The notes below the pieces were generated by a model. It ran no database searches. It was not told where the DNA came from and saw only the letters and a list, made by a program, of their open reading frames with translations. DNA of 64,000 nt from 2-02-FULL-55-14 sp964534125 (lineage in GTDB: Bacteria > Bacteroidota > Ignavibacteria > UBA10030), in assembly GCA_964534125.1 (NCBI GenBank), contig CAZHOJ010000003.1, positions 186,001 to 250,000 of the forward strand, given 5' to 3'. A program made the position numbers and the translations under genes. Shown here in pieces: positions 7,935 through 16,259 of this stretch. Each line of letters opens with the position of its first letter. Positions within the stretch are counted from its first letter, which is position 1.

Positions 7935-10076
7935 TCATATCTTTTTGACAAGCACCCGTGCGTCTGCCACAGCACAACCTTGCCCGGCAGTATAGACAAG
8001 CAACGGATTGATGTCCAGCTCCTGTATCTCAGGAACGTCGATGCTGAGCTGCGAGAGCCGCTGCAGGCAATCGGCAATGGCGTCGAGGTCCCGCAGGGGC
8101 CGCCCGCGCGCGCCTGTCAGCATCCCGATCGATCGAACCTCCCGGACCATGCTGTCTATGGTGGCTGGCGTCAACGGGGCGATACGGAAGGAGACGTCCT
8201 TGAAGATCTCAACGAATATGCCCCCGAGGCCGAACATCACCACCGGCCCGAACGAGGGGTCCTGTTTGAGCCCGAGGATCACTTCCTCGCCCCCCTTCGC
8301 CATCCCCTGCACAAGCATGCCGTCTATGGTCGCTTCCGGTTCGGCTGCGATGACGGACGTCATGATCTCATCATAGGCCGACAGCAGTTCTTCCTCGCTC
8401 CGGATCTTCAGCCGCACTCCTCCGACATCGAACTTATGGACGATGTCCGGCGAGTCTATCTTGAGCGCAACAGGATATCCGATGTTCGCAGCGGCTTTCT
8501 TCGCCCGCTCTTTGTCGGGGACAACCTCGAACGGCAGAACGGGGAATCCGTACGTCTGCAGCATCGTCATCGCATCGTTCTGCGAGATGAATGTCCGGCC
8601 CGCATCCGCTGCTTTCCGGGCGATGCTGACCGCTTTCTTCTTCTCGGCCGCACCGACCTTCGTGACGACCTCCTCAACGAGATTCTTTCTCTGGTAGAGG
8701 TCGTTCGCCCGTGCGAACGCACGGCACATCGATTCCGGCAGCACATAGTGCGGGATGTTCCGCTCCTGCAGGATGGCGATCCCGGAAGCGACGTCCGTCT
8801 CCCCCATGAATGACGTGTACGTCGGCTTGTCGAACCGTTGTGCGATGTTGGACACCTCTTCAGCGATGGTATCGATGTCGGTCATCGACTGCGGCGTGAG
8901 GATGACCAGTGCTCCATCGACGTTCTCATCCTCGAGCGCACTTCCCATCGCCACGCGGTACCTGTCCGCCCGGGCGTCACCGATGACATCGACCGGATTC
9001 TTGATGTTCGCAGTGACGGGCAGCGACTTCTTGAACGTCGCCACCGTCTTCTCGGAGAAGGCGGCAAGTTCCAGACCCTCGTGGATGGCAGCGTCTGTCG
9101 TCAGCACGCCGGGTCCGCCTGCGTTGGTAATGATGGCCACGCGGCGTCCCCGCGGAAGCGGCTGATAGGCGAGCGCGATGGCGTTGTTGAACATCTCCTC
9201 GATGGTCTGGCACCGTATGACACCTGCCTGCTTCAGCGCCGCATCGACAACGTCGTCGCTCGAGGCGAGCGAACCGGTATGGGAGGCCGCTGCAGATGCT
9301 CCCTGCTGCGTGCGTCCCGACTTGAGGACAAGGATGGGCTTGCCGGTCTCCGCAATGACCTTCCGGGCCGCGTTGACGAACGCCCTGCCGTCGCTCATCT
9401 CCTCGAGGTACATCAGTATGACCTTCGTCGCCGGGTCATCCTTGAGGTACATCATCAGGTCGATATCGCTTACGTCGGCTTTGTTCCCGAATGACACGAA
9501 CTTCGAGAACCCGATGTGCTTCGCATGCGCGTAGTCAAGGACGGCGGTGCAGAGCGCCCCGCTCTGGGAGAGGAACCCGATCGACCCCTGCGCGGGCATA
9601 CGCCGTGCGAACGAGGCGTTCATGTGCACCATGGGGTCGGTATTGATCACCCCGAGACAATTGGGCCCGATGAACGAGATGTCATATTTTTTTGCGAGCT
9701 TCCGGATCTCCTCCTCCCGCTGCACACCGGCCCCACCGACCTCCTTGAAGCCTGCGGAGATGATGATGACACCCTTCACTCCCTTCTGGCCGCACTGCTC
9801 GAGGGCGAGATGCACAACGCTGCTTGGGAAAACGATGACTGCAAGGTCCACGGGGTCGGGGATATCGACGAGATACTTGTATGCCTTGACACCCGCGATG
9901 GAGCGTTCCTTGGGGCTGACAGGGAACAGCATCCCCTGGAAGTTGTCCTTCAGGATGTTGTGGAAGATGTCATGCGGGACCGTACCCGGAACGCGGGTGG
10001 CACCGACGACAGCAATCGATGTGGGGGAGAAGATCGGATAGAGGCGGTCCAATGCTGGACCGTCGGTCGTAGTCAT
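7935..10076 (-). CDS. ADP-forming acetate/acyl-CoA ligase, fused alpha-beta subunits
   Basis: A 713-residue fused enzyme. Residues about 10-130 are a CoA-binding Rossmann domain (SIAVVGATRVPG...), about 150-290 a succinyl-CoA-ligase-like domain with the phosphorylated His in AASHTGSLA, and about 490-713 an ATP-grasp domain (MLQTYGFPVLPFEVV; LKIDSPDIVHKFDVGGV). The family interconverts acyl-CoA + ADP + Pi with acid + CoA + ATP, so it can conserve energy from acetyl-CoA or branched acyl-CoA made during amino-acid fermentation. The same superfamily contains protein-lysine acetyltransferases with an added GNAT domain, which is absent here. AGGAGG lies six bases before ATG. A single gene with long flanking gaps. 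Confidence 0.9.
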   Translation of the reverse strand: MTTTDGPALDRLYPIFSPTSIAVVGATRVPGTVPHDIFHNILKDNFQGMLFPVSPKERSIAGVKAYKYLVDIPDPVDLAVIVFPSSVVHLALEQCGQKGVKGVIIISAGFKEVGGAGVQREEEIRKLAKKYDISFIGPNCLGVINTDPMVHMNASFARRMPAQGSIGFLSQSGALCTAVLDYAHAKHIGFSKFVSFGNKADVSDIDLMMYLKDDPATKVILMYLEEMSDGRAFVNAARKVIAETGKPILVLKSGRTQQGASAAASHTGSLASSDDVVDAALKQAGVIRCQTIEEMFNNAIALAYQPLPRGRRVAIITNAGGPGVLTTDAAIHEGLELAAFSEKTVATFKKSLPVTANIKNPVDVIGDARADRYRVAMGSALEDENVDGALVILTPQSMTDIDTIAEEVSNIAQRFDKPTYTSFMGETDVASGIAILQERNIPHYVLPESMCRAFARANDLYQRKNLVEEVVTKVGAAEKKKAVSIARKAADAGRTFISQNDAMTMLQTYGFPVLPFEVVPDKERAKKAAANIGYPVALKIDSPDIVHKFDVGGVRLKIRSEEELLSAYDEIMTSVIAAEPEATIDGMLVQGMAKGGEEVILGLKQDPSFGPVVMFGLGGIFVEIFKDVSFRIAPLTPATIDSMVREVRSIGMLTGARGRPLRDLDAIADCLQRLSQLSIDVPEIQELDINPLLVYTAGQGCAVADARVLVKKI

Positions 10077-10220
10077 ACTGCCTCCTGGGTCTGAGTATGT
10101 CCGGGGCCAGGCCGGAAGTCCATCAGCGTCGGGAGATCATCCCTGCACATGCATCTGAGCCTTCACACAGCCTCCCGACATTGTGCCGGGGGAACTTCGG
10201 GACACCCCCTGGAGGATACG

Positions 10221-10463
10221 CTACGACACGTATTGCGCTATGAAGTCAACAGCCCCTTCGACAGTCTGAACTTCCCGTGCCTTGTCTTCGTCCATTTCGA
10301 TGTCGAACTCTTCCTCGAATCCCGCGATGAGCTCGACGCTCTTCATTGAATCGGCACCCAGGTCGAACACAAAATTCGAAGTGGGCTTGATGTCTTTCGT
10401 ATCAATGCTCAGAACGCCGGCAACGACCTTGTTGACACGTTCCTGGATCTCTGCACGCTCCAT
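10221..10463 (-). CDS. acpP: Acyl carrier protein
   Basis: An 80-residue acidic four-helix protein. The 4'-phosphopantetheine attachment site is Ser39 in DLGADSMKSVEL, and the recognition helix II (KSVELIAGFEEEFDIEM) is standard for fatty-acid-synthesis ACP. Start ATG 10463 follows GGAGGAAC. Unusually for a primary ACP it is not beside fabF, fabD or fabG: neighbours are an MFS transporter and an acyl-CoA ligase. It may be the housekeeping ACP displaced from the fab cluster or a secondary ACP for another pathway; the sequence alone favours a type II FAS ACP. Confidence 0.9.
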   Translation of the reverse strand: MERAEIQERVNKVVAGVLSIDTKDIKPTSNFVFDLGADSMKSVELIAGFEEEFDIEMDEDKAREVQTVEGAVDFIAQYVS

Positions 10464-10612
10464 GAAGTTCCTCCGTACATGAAAGCTGTTCGCAAACGTA
10501 ATCGTAGTGCGGGCCCGAGCAACTGCTGCCCGCTCATGAACGTTCCGGCTTTTTCGCAACAGAATCAACGTTTTCGGGAGCATAACCCGGTGCGTACGCC
10601 GCGATCAAGGTC

Positions 10613-11845
10613 TCAGAATCGGGAATCAGAGAGGCTGACCTCAGCCCGCAATCGCCGAAGAAGAGGCAGCGATGCGAGCGAGAGCACGGCCATCACGCCA
10701 AAGGCCACACCATAGCCTGCCGAAGGGACGATCCTGCCCACCGCAAATGCAGACCACGATTCGCAGAGGTTCGTCGATCCCATGAACGCGCTGAAACTCG
10801 TCGCGCGGTACGCCGGCACCGACACGTTCATGAACATCGCGTAGGATGCTGCCGTGAACAGACCGATGCCGAGATAGACGATGACCAGCAAGACGATGGT
10901 CGCCACCTTGTCCGTGACGCCCGCCGCAACGGCCACGCTGAACACAACGACGACCGTGACGAGGGACAGGAAGAACGTCCTCGTCGCGCGGAGAGCGCCT
11001 ATCCGGTCGCTCACCACGCCGCCGGCAAGCGCTCCTGCAGCCATAGCAACGACCGAGGGGAATGCGAAGAACGCACCCGCCGCCGAGGTGTCGAAGCCCG
11101 CATCCACAAGGAACGGACCAGCGACGCTCCCCAGACCTTCGAACACCGCTCCTGCAAGCAGGCCGAATCCGAGAGCATACCAGACGATCCGCTGACGAAG
11201 GAGGAAGCCAAAGACATGGACGATAAGCGAAAGGTCCCTGCGTCCGGACGCGGACGGCGGATCCGCTTCTCTGAGGTCAGAACGCGCGACGACCAGCGCA
11301 ATGCCCCAGATCACGGCGATGAGCGCAACGATCCCGCCCGATGGTCCGAGCACCGACAGGAGGAGCAGTGTTCCCCCGCCGAACAACGAACGGCCGAGCA
11401 GCATCCCCGCCTGCATCCACCCGTTCGCCCTGCCTCTTTCGTCCGGGGGAAGCGCTGAGATGCAGAGCGCGTCGATGGCCACATCCTGTGTCGCCGCAAG
11501 GAAGGCATGAACGATAAGACATACGAAGGTCAGCCAGAGGACCGATGCGGGACCTGCGACGGCCAGAGGGAGAAGCGCCAGCCCCATGCCCGTCTGCGCC
11601 GCTATGATCCATGACCGATATGTCCAGCGAGGCGACCGGAAGGCATCGAGAATCGGGGCCCACAGGGCCTTGAGGGCCCACGGGATAGCAAGAAGTGACG
11701 AGAGCAGGGTGATCGTCGGTAGGTCGACGCCGTCAGCACGAAGCTGCGTCGGAAGGGCCCACCAGGCATATCCGATGGGGGCGCCCTCCGAGAAGTAGAG
11801 AAGAGCGAAGAGAAACCTGTGCCGAAGGGTGACGGGGAACGCGAT
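10613..11845 (-). CDS. PAT/AmpG-like MFS transporter; start codon unclear
   Basis: The frame encodes about 410 residues with roughly 12 membrane helices. It has the AmpG/acetyl-CoA-transporter (PAT) features: an N-terminal 'FLFALLYFSEGAPIGYAWWALPTQLR' segment (given here in pieces: FLFALLYFSEGAPIG, then YAWWALPTQLR) and 'ATQDVAIDALCI' in helix 4. PAT proteins import muropeptides or acetyl-CoA-like molecules; substrate here is unknown. There is no ATG, GTG or TTG between the preceding gene's stop and the conserved first helix. The best start is an ATC at 11845, correctly spaced from GAGGAAG; the first ATG at 11587 would remove about the first three helices. The gene follows the amidohydrolase by 11 bases, so they form an operon. 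Confidence 0.8.
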   Translation of the reverse strand: MAFPVTLRHRFLFALLYFSEGAPIGYAWWALPTQLRADGVDLPTITLLSSLLAIPWALKALWAPILDAFRSPRWTYRSWIIAAQTGMGLALLPLAVAGPASVLWLTFVCLIVHAFLAATQDVAIDALCISALPPDERGRANGWMQAGMLLGRSLFGGGTLLLLSVLGPSGGIVALIAVIWGIALVVARSDLREADPPSASGRRDLSLIVHVFGFLLRQRIVWYALGFGLLAGAVFEGLGSVAGPFLVDAGFDTSAAGAFFAFPSVVAMAAGALAGGVVSDRIGALRATRTFFLSLVTVVVVFSVAVAAGVTDKVATIVLLVIVYLGIGLFTAASYAMFMNVSVPAYRATSFSAFMGSTNLCESWSAFAVGRIVPSAGYGVAFGVMAVLSLASLPLLRRLRAEVSLSDSRF

Positions 11846-11856
11846 CGATCTTCCTC

Positions 11857-12696
11857 TCAGGACCTGAGCCAGCTGAACGAGGTGTTCTGGGATTGTCCGA
11901 TGGGCAGACGGAAGACGCGGGCCGAGTTCTCCGACATGATCTTCTGCTTGTCCCTCGTCGGGATGCTCAGTTCTTCCATGAACTCCAGGTACGATTCCAT
12001 CGAGGAGATGGGCCAGTCCGTGCCGAACAGCACCTTGTCGGGCTCGACACCATAGAGGAGCATCTCCTGAAGCTGCTTGCGCATGTAGCGTTCGAAGCGG
12101 TCAGAAAAATTGCCCAGGACCAGCCCGGAGATGTCGGTGTAGACGTTCTTGTTCTTGTACACCACCTCCATGCAGTCGCGGATCCAGGGATTCCCGATAT
12201 GGCAGATGACGATACGCACATTGGGGTGGTCGACTGCGACATCATCGACATGCAGCGGATGTGAGTACTTGACCTTGCCCGTCGGACTGTAGGTGTCGCC
12301 GGAATGGATCATCACGGGGACATCGAACTCCTCCGCGATCTCATAGACAGGCCTCATCGTCGGGTCCCCCGGATAGTACGGCTCATACCCCGGGTAGAGT
12401 TTCAGTCCGCGCACCTGTCCGTCCTGCAGAAACTCCCTCAACTCGCGCAGGTCGTCCTCTTTGAAGTTGAGAAAACTGAGCCCCGCAACGACGTACACGT
12501 TCTTCAGGTCACGCGTGGCTTCCACCACCGCCCTGGTAGATGGTCTGCCAGGAACGACCTTGTATGAGGTCAGAACGAGCGCACTGTCGATCCTGTTCCG
12601 GCGCATCTCGCGCTGGAGGTTGGCGATCGCCTCCGGAAGGTTCCCGACGGATTCGTCATGATAGTTGTTGACGTGGGTGTGGCAATCGATAATCAT
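11857..12696 (-). CDS. Amidohydrolase-2 family metal-dependent hydrolase
   Basis: A 279-residue TIM-barrel protein. HTH at residues 5-7 (DCHTHVN) is the first metal-binding motif, a His in VMIHSGD and VICHIGNPW are later metal ligands, and FGTDWP supplies the final Asp. This is the amidohydrolase 2 (PF04909) pattern, which contains decarboxylases, lactonases and hydrolases of aromatic or carboxylate substrates. The actual substrate cannot be named. The stop codon lies 11 bases before the proposed start of the MFS transporter, so a substrate-import and breakdown pair is plausible. Confidence 0.85.
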   Translation of the reverse strand: MIIDCHTHVNNYHDESVGNLPEAIANLQREMRRNRIDSALVLTSYKVVPGRPSTRAVVEATRDLKNVYVVAGLSFLNFKEDDLRELREFLQDGQVRGLKLYPGYEPYYPGDPTMRPVYEIAEEFDVPVMIHSGDTYSPTGKVKYSHPLHVDDVAVDHPNVRIVICHIGNPWIRDCMEVVYKNKNVYTDISGLVLGNFSDRFERYMRKQLQEMLLYGVEPDKVLFGTDWPISSMESYLEFMEELSIPTRDKQKIMSENSARVFRLPIGQSQNTSFSWLRS

Positions 12697-12724
12697 AGCA
12701 ATGGCACCCGAAGGACAGACGAAA

Positions 12725-12745
12725 GTGAACGGTGAACAGTGAATC
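12725..12745. repeat. Three heptamer tandem repeats
   Basis: Three consecutive seven-base units read GTGAACG, GTGAACA and GTGAATC in the short gap between the amidohydrolase start and the next gene's end. A similar five-unit heptamer array with another unit sequence lies before the aroF-like gene (24628-24662). Period seven is characteristic of some short tandem repeats. Confidence 0.7.
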
Positions 12746-12761
12746 GTGTATGTCTGAGGTC

Positions 12762-13445
12762 CTACTTCCTCTCCCCCAGGTTTTGCTGCCCGAAGGCACG
12801 GTTGATGACCCCGGAGGCCCAGTCGCGTCCGCCGAGGCCGAACGCGAGCGCAAGGGCAAGACAGAGCGCACCGAAGGCGATCTGGAATGCGGAGACCAGG
12901 ACCTGCCCGCCGATCTCGAGCTGTTCGAGCGCAACGGAGACGACGAAGAACAGCAATGCGTACTGGGTGATCATGCTCATCAGCCGCGCGCCGCCGATAC
13001 CGATGTTCGTCAGGTAGGTGAACGAGATGCCCTGGATGAACCGGGCGAACTGTGCGCCGAAGATGAGCACGAGGACTGCGACGACGACATTGGGCAGATA
13101 CAGGATGACCTTGTTGAAGAGCTCAGCCGCCGCATCCAGGCCGAGACTGTTCATCACCGCCAGCACGACCGTGAGCATGATGATCCAATAGACAAGACTC
13201 GACAGCAGCCCCACCATCGTCAGCTTCACATCGCCGCGGAGCAGGAAATCCTCGATGCCGGACCGCTCCGCGATGACGTCCACCTTCAGCAGATTCAGCA
13301 GTCGTTTCGTGGCTCGTCTCACGAGCTTGGCAAGCATCCATCCAAGTGTGAGGATGACGAGCGCAGCGATGATGCGCGGGAGCACTTCTGCGACCTGATT
13401 CCAGAACTGCCGCAGCGATTCGAGCATGATGTCAAGCTGTTCCAT
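12762..13445 (-). CDS. Mechanosensitive-channel-like membrane protein (conserved TM helix repeats)
   Basis: A 227-residue integral membrane protein with about five hydrophobic helices. Helices at about 18-40, 75-105 and 113-140 repeat the 'LP.iiaAlviLilGw..a+lv++' pattern, seen here as LPRIIAALVILTLGWMLAK and LPNVVVAVLVLIFGAQFAR. That is the conserved TM-helix repeat (PF05552) found in cyanobacterial and other MscS-related channels. The C-terminal MscS beta domain is lacking, so it may be an accessory or small-conductance channel-like protein. It ends close to the amidohydrolase start and lies 58 bases from the saccharopine dehydrogenase gene on the same strand. Confidence 0.75.
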   Translation of the reverse strand: MEQLDIMLESLRQFWNQVAEVLPRIIAALVILTLGWMLAKLVRRATKRLLNLLKVDVIAERSGIEDFLLRGDVKLTMVGLLSSLVYWIIMLTVVLAVMNSLGLDAAAELFNKVILYLPNVVVAVLVLIFGAQFARFIQGISFTYLTNIGIGGARLMSMITQYALLFFVVSVALEQLEIGGQVLVSAFQIAFGALCLALALAFGLGGRDWASGVINRAFGQQNLGERK

Positions 13446-13503
13446 GCGTCCTTCCTTCCTTTTTCAGCGCTTCCCGCCGGTCATCCGCCGCATTGGGCGG
13501 GGA

Positions 13504-14853
13504 TCACGGCACTGGTGTGACGGACTGTTTGAAGATGAGCCCCTCCCTTGTCAGTTCCGGTAGGATGGCATCGTAAATGGTCGGATGCGTCGGGATGAGG
13601 CATCCCGAGATCCGGATGGTTCCGTTGAGGATGAGCCGCACCGCCACTGACAACGGCAGTCCGACAAGCCTGGTGATCGACGAGAATCCCTTCGGATCCC
13701 CGTACTCGACGAGCTCGTGAGTGATCAGCTCCTTCCGTGGTTCATCCCCGGCATACTCCGCCTGAATCTGATGCCAGAGGATGACGACGTCCTTCCCCTC
13801 CGGCGGGAGCAGCAGCTTCGACCGGATGAGATGCGTCATCACCTGAGCCGTCGTCGTGACATCGAGACCGATCTTCTCATTCGAGAACAATCCGAGCCAT
13901 CGGAGCTTGGACATCACATCGCCCGTCGGGCTGATGCCGAGATATGCTGCGAGATCCTGGGAGAAATGGGCCGATCCATGATACGGCGGCAGGAACATCT
14001 CCACCATCTCACGATACGTCATCTCGGATAGGCCGGGGATCACCAGCACTTCGTTCGTCAGGCCGAGCTGCACGATGCACTGCCACGTCTCGCTCCAACC
14101 CGGATATCGCAGCGTTCCACGGATCATCGTGTGCGCATGCTTCAATCCCAGGAGGGACTCATAGGCGAGCGAGTCACGGTTCGGATAGGCCTCGAGCTCG
14201 CCGAATCCCTCGACCTCGACCGTCCAGGTCCGGTTGAAGACCTGATGGAACGGCACCATCTTGATCTTCCCGTGCTCCTTGTAGATGGCCCCGTCCTCCC
14301 CCGCCATCAGCACGTTCCGCGGATTCCATGTGATGGCGTAGTTCATCGGATTCGTGATCGATTCGCGGGCAGGCAGGCCACCCCCGTACGAATGAAAGCT
14401 CGTGACGATGCCACTTTGCGACCGCACCTTATTGATGAGGGACATCGCGATCATGTGGTCGATCCCGGGATCGACGCCGAGCTCATTGAGGATCAGGATC
14501 CCCCGCCGGTGTGCGTCCGTGTCTAGCTTCCGGACGGCCGCCTCCTCATACGACGCAGTGACCATAGACTTCCCGTGATACAGGCAGTCCAGTGCGATGA
14601 GATGCTGCAACGGCCGGGTGAGAAGATTGACGACGATGTCTGCATTCCCGATCAGCGCGGCACGCAGGTCCGCATCGTTCGCCTCGAACTTCACGGCCTG
14701 GCCACGCGCATTTCCCGTGACCGCCTGGGAAGCGGCCTGCATGTCCCTGTCGGCGACGGTGACGTACCAATCCTCCTCCTGCGCCTGCGTCAACAGCTTG
14801 TGAATGAGGTATCTGCTGGAAAGTCCAGCCCCGAGGACGAGGATGTTCTTCAC
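13504..14853 (-). CDS. Saccharopine dehydrogenase (glutamate-forming type, LYS9/SDH domain)
   Basis: A 449-residue protein starting at GTG 14853, whose GTGA overlaps the LKR stop codon. The N-terminus KNILVLGAGLSSRYLI is a Rossmann nucleotide-binding loop. The body (VVNLLTRP, DPGIDHMIAM, FHSYGGGLPA, 'YRWGW'-like regions) follows saccharopine dehydrogenase that cleaves saccharopine to glutamate and aminoadipate semialdehyde with NAD(P)+. In animals and plants it is fused behind the LKR domain; here it is a separate protein encoded by the overlapping downstream gene, giving a two-gene version of the bifunctional enzyme. Direction of the pathway (lysine breakdown) is inferred from the partner. 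Confidence 0.9.
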   Translation of the reverse strand: MKNILVLGAGLSSRYLIHKLLTQAQEEDWYVTVADRDMQAASQAVTGNARGQAVKFEANDADLRAALIGNADIVVNLLTRPLQHLIALDCLYHGKSMVTASYEEAAVRKLDTDAHRRGILILNELGVDPGIDHMIAMSLINKVRSQSGIVTSFHSYGGGLPARESITNPMNYAITWNPRNVLMAGEDGAIYKEHGKIKMVPFHQVFNRTWTVEVEGFGELEAYPNRDSLAYESLLGLKHAHTMIRGTLRYPGWSETWQCIVQLGLTNEVLVIPGLSEMTYREMVEMFLPPYHGSAHFSQDLAAYLGISPTGDVMSKLRWLGLFSNEKIGLDVTTTAQVMTHLIRSKLLLPPEGKDVVILWHQIQAEYAGDEPRKELITHELVEYGDPKGFSSITRLVGLPLSVAVRLILNGTIRISGCLIPTHPTIYDAILPELTREGLIFKQSVTPVP

Positions 14854-16172
14854 GTTCGTTGTCTCAGCGTCTTTTTGAGGTATGCGAATGCCGGCATCAG
14901 CTTTCCGCGATGGGCGATGAGCGCGTCTTTGAACGCCGTGCGGATGGAGAGTGCGTGCAGTGGTCTTGTCAGATCGGCCCGCGCCAGGCCCGGCACATAC
15001 GGTGCAAGAGCTTCGCTGAACGAGCTCGACGCCTCCAGCGGAAGTTCTGTCGGCAATTTGTCCACGGCAAGCACCACAGGGCCGCGCCCCCGCACTCCCG
15101 TTACCGCTCTCCCGTCCGATGCCCGATAGACGAACACCGGCGCCTGCTCTGTCGTTGCCTTGACCGTGATCTCGATGGACCCCCCGATGTCGCACGTGAT
15201 ATCCCCGACGACACGAAGCCGCGGAGACCGTTCACGCGCGAACAGAGCCCGGACGAACCGTTTTGTCAGGATCTTCGGATAGCGCGGTTCCCAGTAGATA
15301 CCGTTGATGATCATCGATGCGTGGGGAACGAGCTCACTGAACCGCTCGCGGTATCGGTCCGGATGACGATTGAACTCGTGCAGATCGAAGGATCCCGGCT
15401 TTCCTCTTCGCGTGTAGAGGTCCGATTTCTTCGTCTGCACGACGCACACCACATGGCGCGAGAACCTGCCGCGCGACATCAGCGCGTCCAGATCGCCTGC
15501 ATCGATCATTTCTATCGGGAGCAGCTTCAGCAGCTCCATGGCAGCCGTCGATACCCGGCCGTATCCCGTTACAAGGACAATGAACGGCGACAGTGATGCA
15601 GGAAGTCCTTTCGTACGGATATGACGCGCGATCCGCCGGAGGTCACTCCGCGCTTCGTCCAGCCGTTTGTACGACGTGGCGTACCTCATACGACCGAAAG
15701 GATGCCGGATCCCTTCTGCATCGAGCCGCTTGCCCAGGGCCCAGATCGAATCGATCAGCCCCGCATAGCCCGCGAAGTCCCCGAACGCGATGGTTCGCTT
15801 CCCCTTCCTGTCCTTCACGAGCTCATAATCGAACAGCGATACCTTCGTGTCCAGGATGTGCCGCAGCAGGGGCATGTTGTAGGCCTGCCCCTTGATGACG
15901 TGCGAGAAGAAGACGTAGGGTTTTTCGGGCAGCATCCAGCTCGGCGCCACTTCCTTGACGCCGAAGATGATGTTCGCCTCCGAAAGGTCCTCCGTGATCT
16001 CAGCCCCGGCACGCCGGTACTCCTCGTCCGAGAAGATCCGGCGGTCCCACGGATAGACGAGCACTCGTATCCCCTTCTCCCGGACGAGCCAGCGCACCTC
16101 TCTCGGTGCCAGAGGCGCACGCCGCTGCGTCTTGTCCTTGGTCTCCCGACGCATTCCGATGACGTTTCTCAT
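14850..16172 (-). CDS. Lysine-ketoglutarate reductase domain protein (saccharopine-forming)
   Basis: A 440-residue protein matching the N-terminal LKR half of the bifunctional alpha-aminoadipic semialdehyde synthase. It has the alanine-dehydrogenase/PNT-type N-terminal domain: IGMRRETKDKTQRRAPLAP, then VYPWDRRIFSDEEYRRAGAEI, and 'VTGYGRVSTAA' as the nucleotide-binding loop near residue 200. It should condense lysine with 2-oxoglutarate to saccharopine. The downstream SDH gene overlaps by four bases (GTGA), so the two enzymes are translationally coupled. This route to lysine breakdown is usual in eukaryotes but patchy in bacteria. Confidence 0.88.
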   Translation of the reverse strand: MRNVIGMRRETKDKTQRRAPLAPREVRWLVREKGIRVLVYPWDRRIFSDEEYRRAGAEITEDLSEANIIFGVKEVAPSWMLPEKPYVFFSHVIKGQAYNMPLLRHILDTKVSLFDYELVKDRKGKRTIAFGDFAGYAGLIDSIWALGKRLDAEGIRHPFGRMRYATSYKRLDEARSDLRRIARHIRTKGLPASLSPFIVLVTGYGRVSTAAMELLKLLPIEMIDAGDLDALMSRGRFSRHVVCVVQTKKSDLYTRRGKPGSFDLHEFNRHPDRYRERFSELVPHASMIINGIYWEPRYPKILTKRFVRALFARERSPRLRVVGDITCDIGGSIEITVKATTEQAPVFVYRASDGRAVTGVRGRGPVVLAVDKLPTELPLEASSSFSEALAPYVPGLARADLTRPLHALSIRTAFKDALIAHRGKLMPAFAYLKKTLRQRT

Positions 16173-16259
16173 GATCGAGTATCAGGTCCTGTCCACATGA
16201 TGAGCGAACGATCGAGTGTCCTGTGTTCAGCCACGGAACACTTTCCCTTCGGTGAGCCG

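Noticed and set aside
6410..7948. Plus-strand frame over DUF4954 and nagB
   Set aside because: It spans parts of two well-supported minus-strand genes and resembles their reverse complement, not a protein family.
10493..10522. Bacteroidota-type -7 element (TACGTTTG) with a TTG 19 bases upstream before acpP
   Set aside because: Only a partial match, and other promoters in the window follow sigma70-like spacing; not enough support to list.
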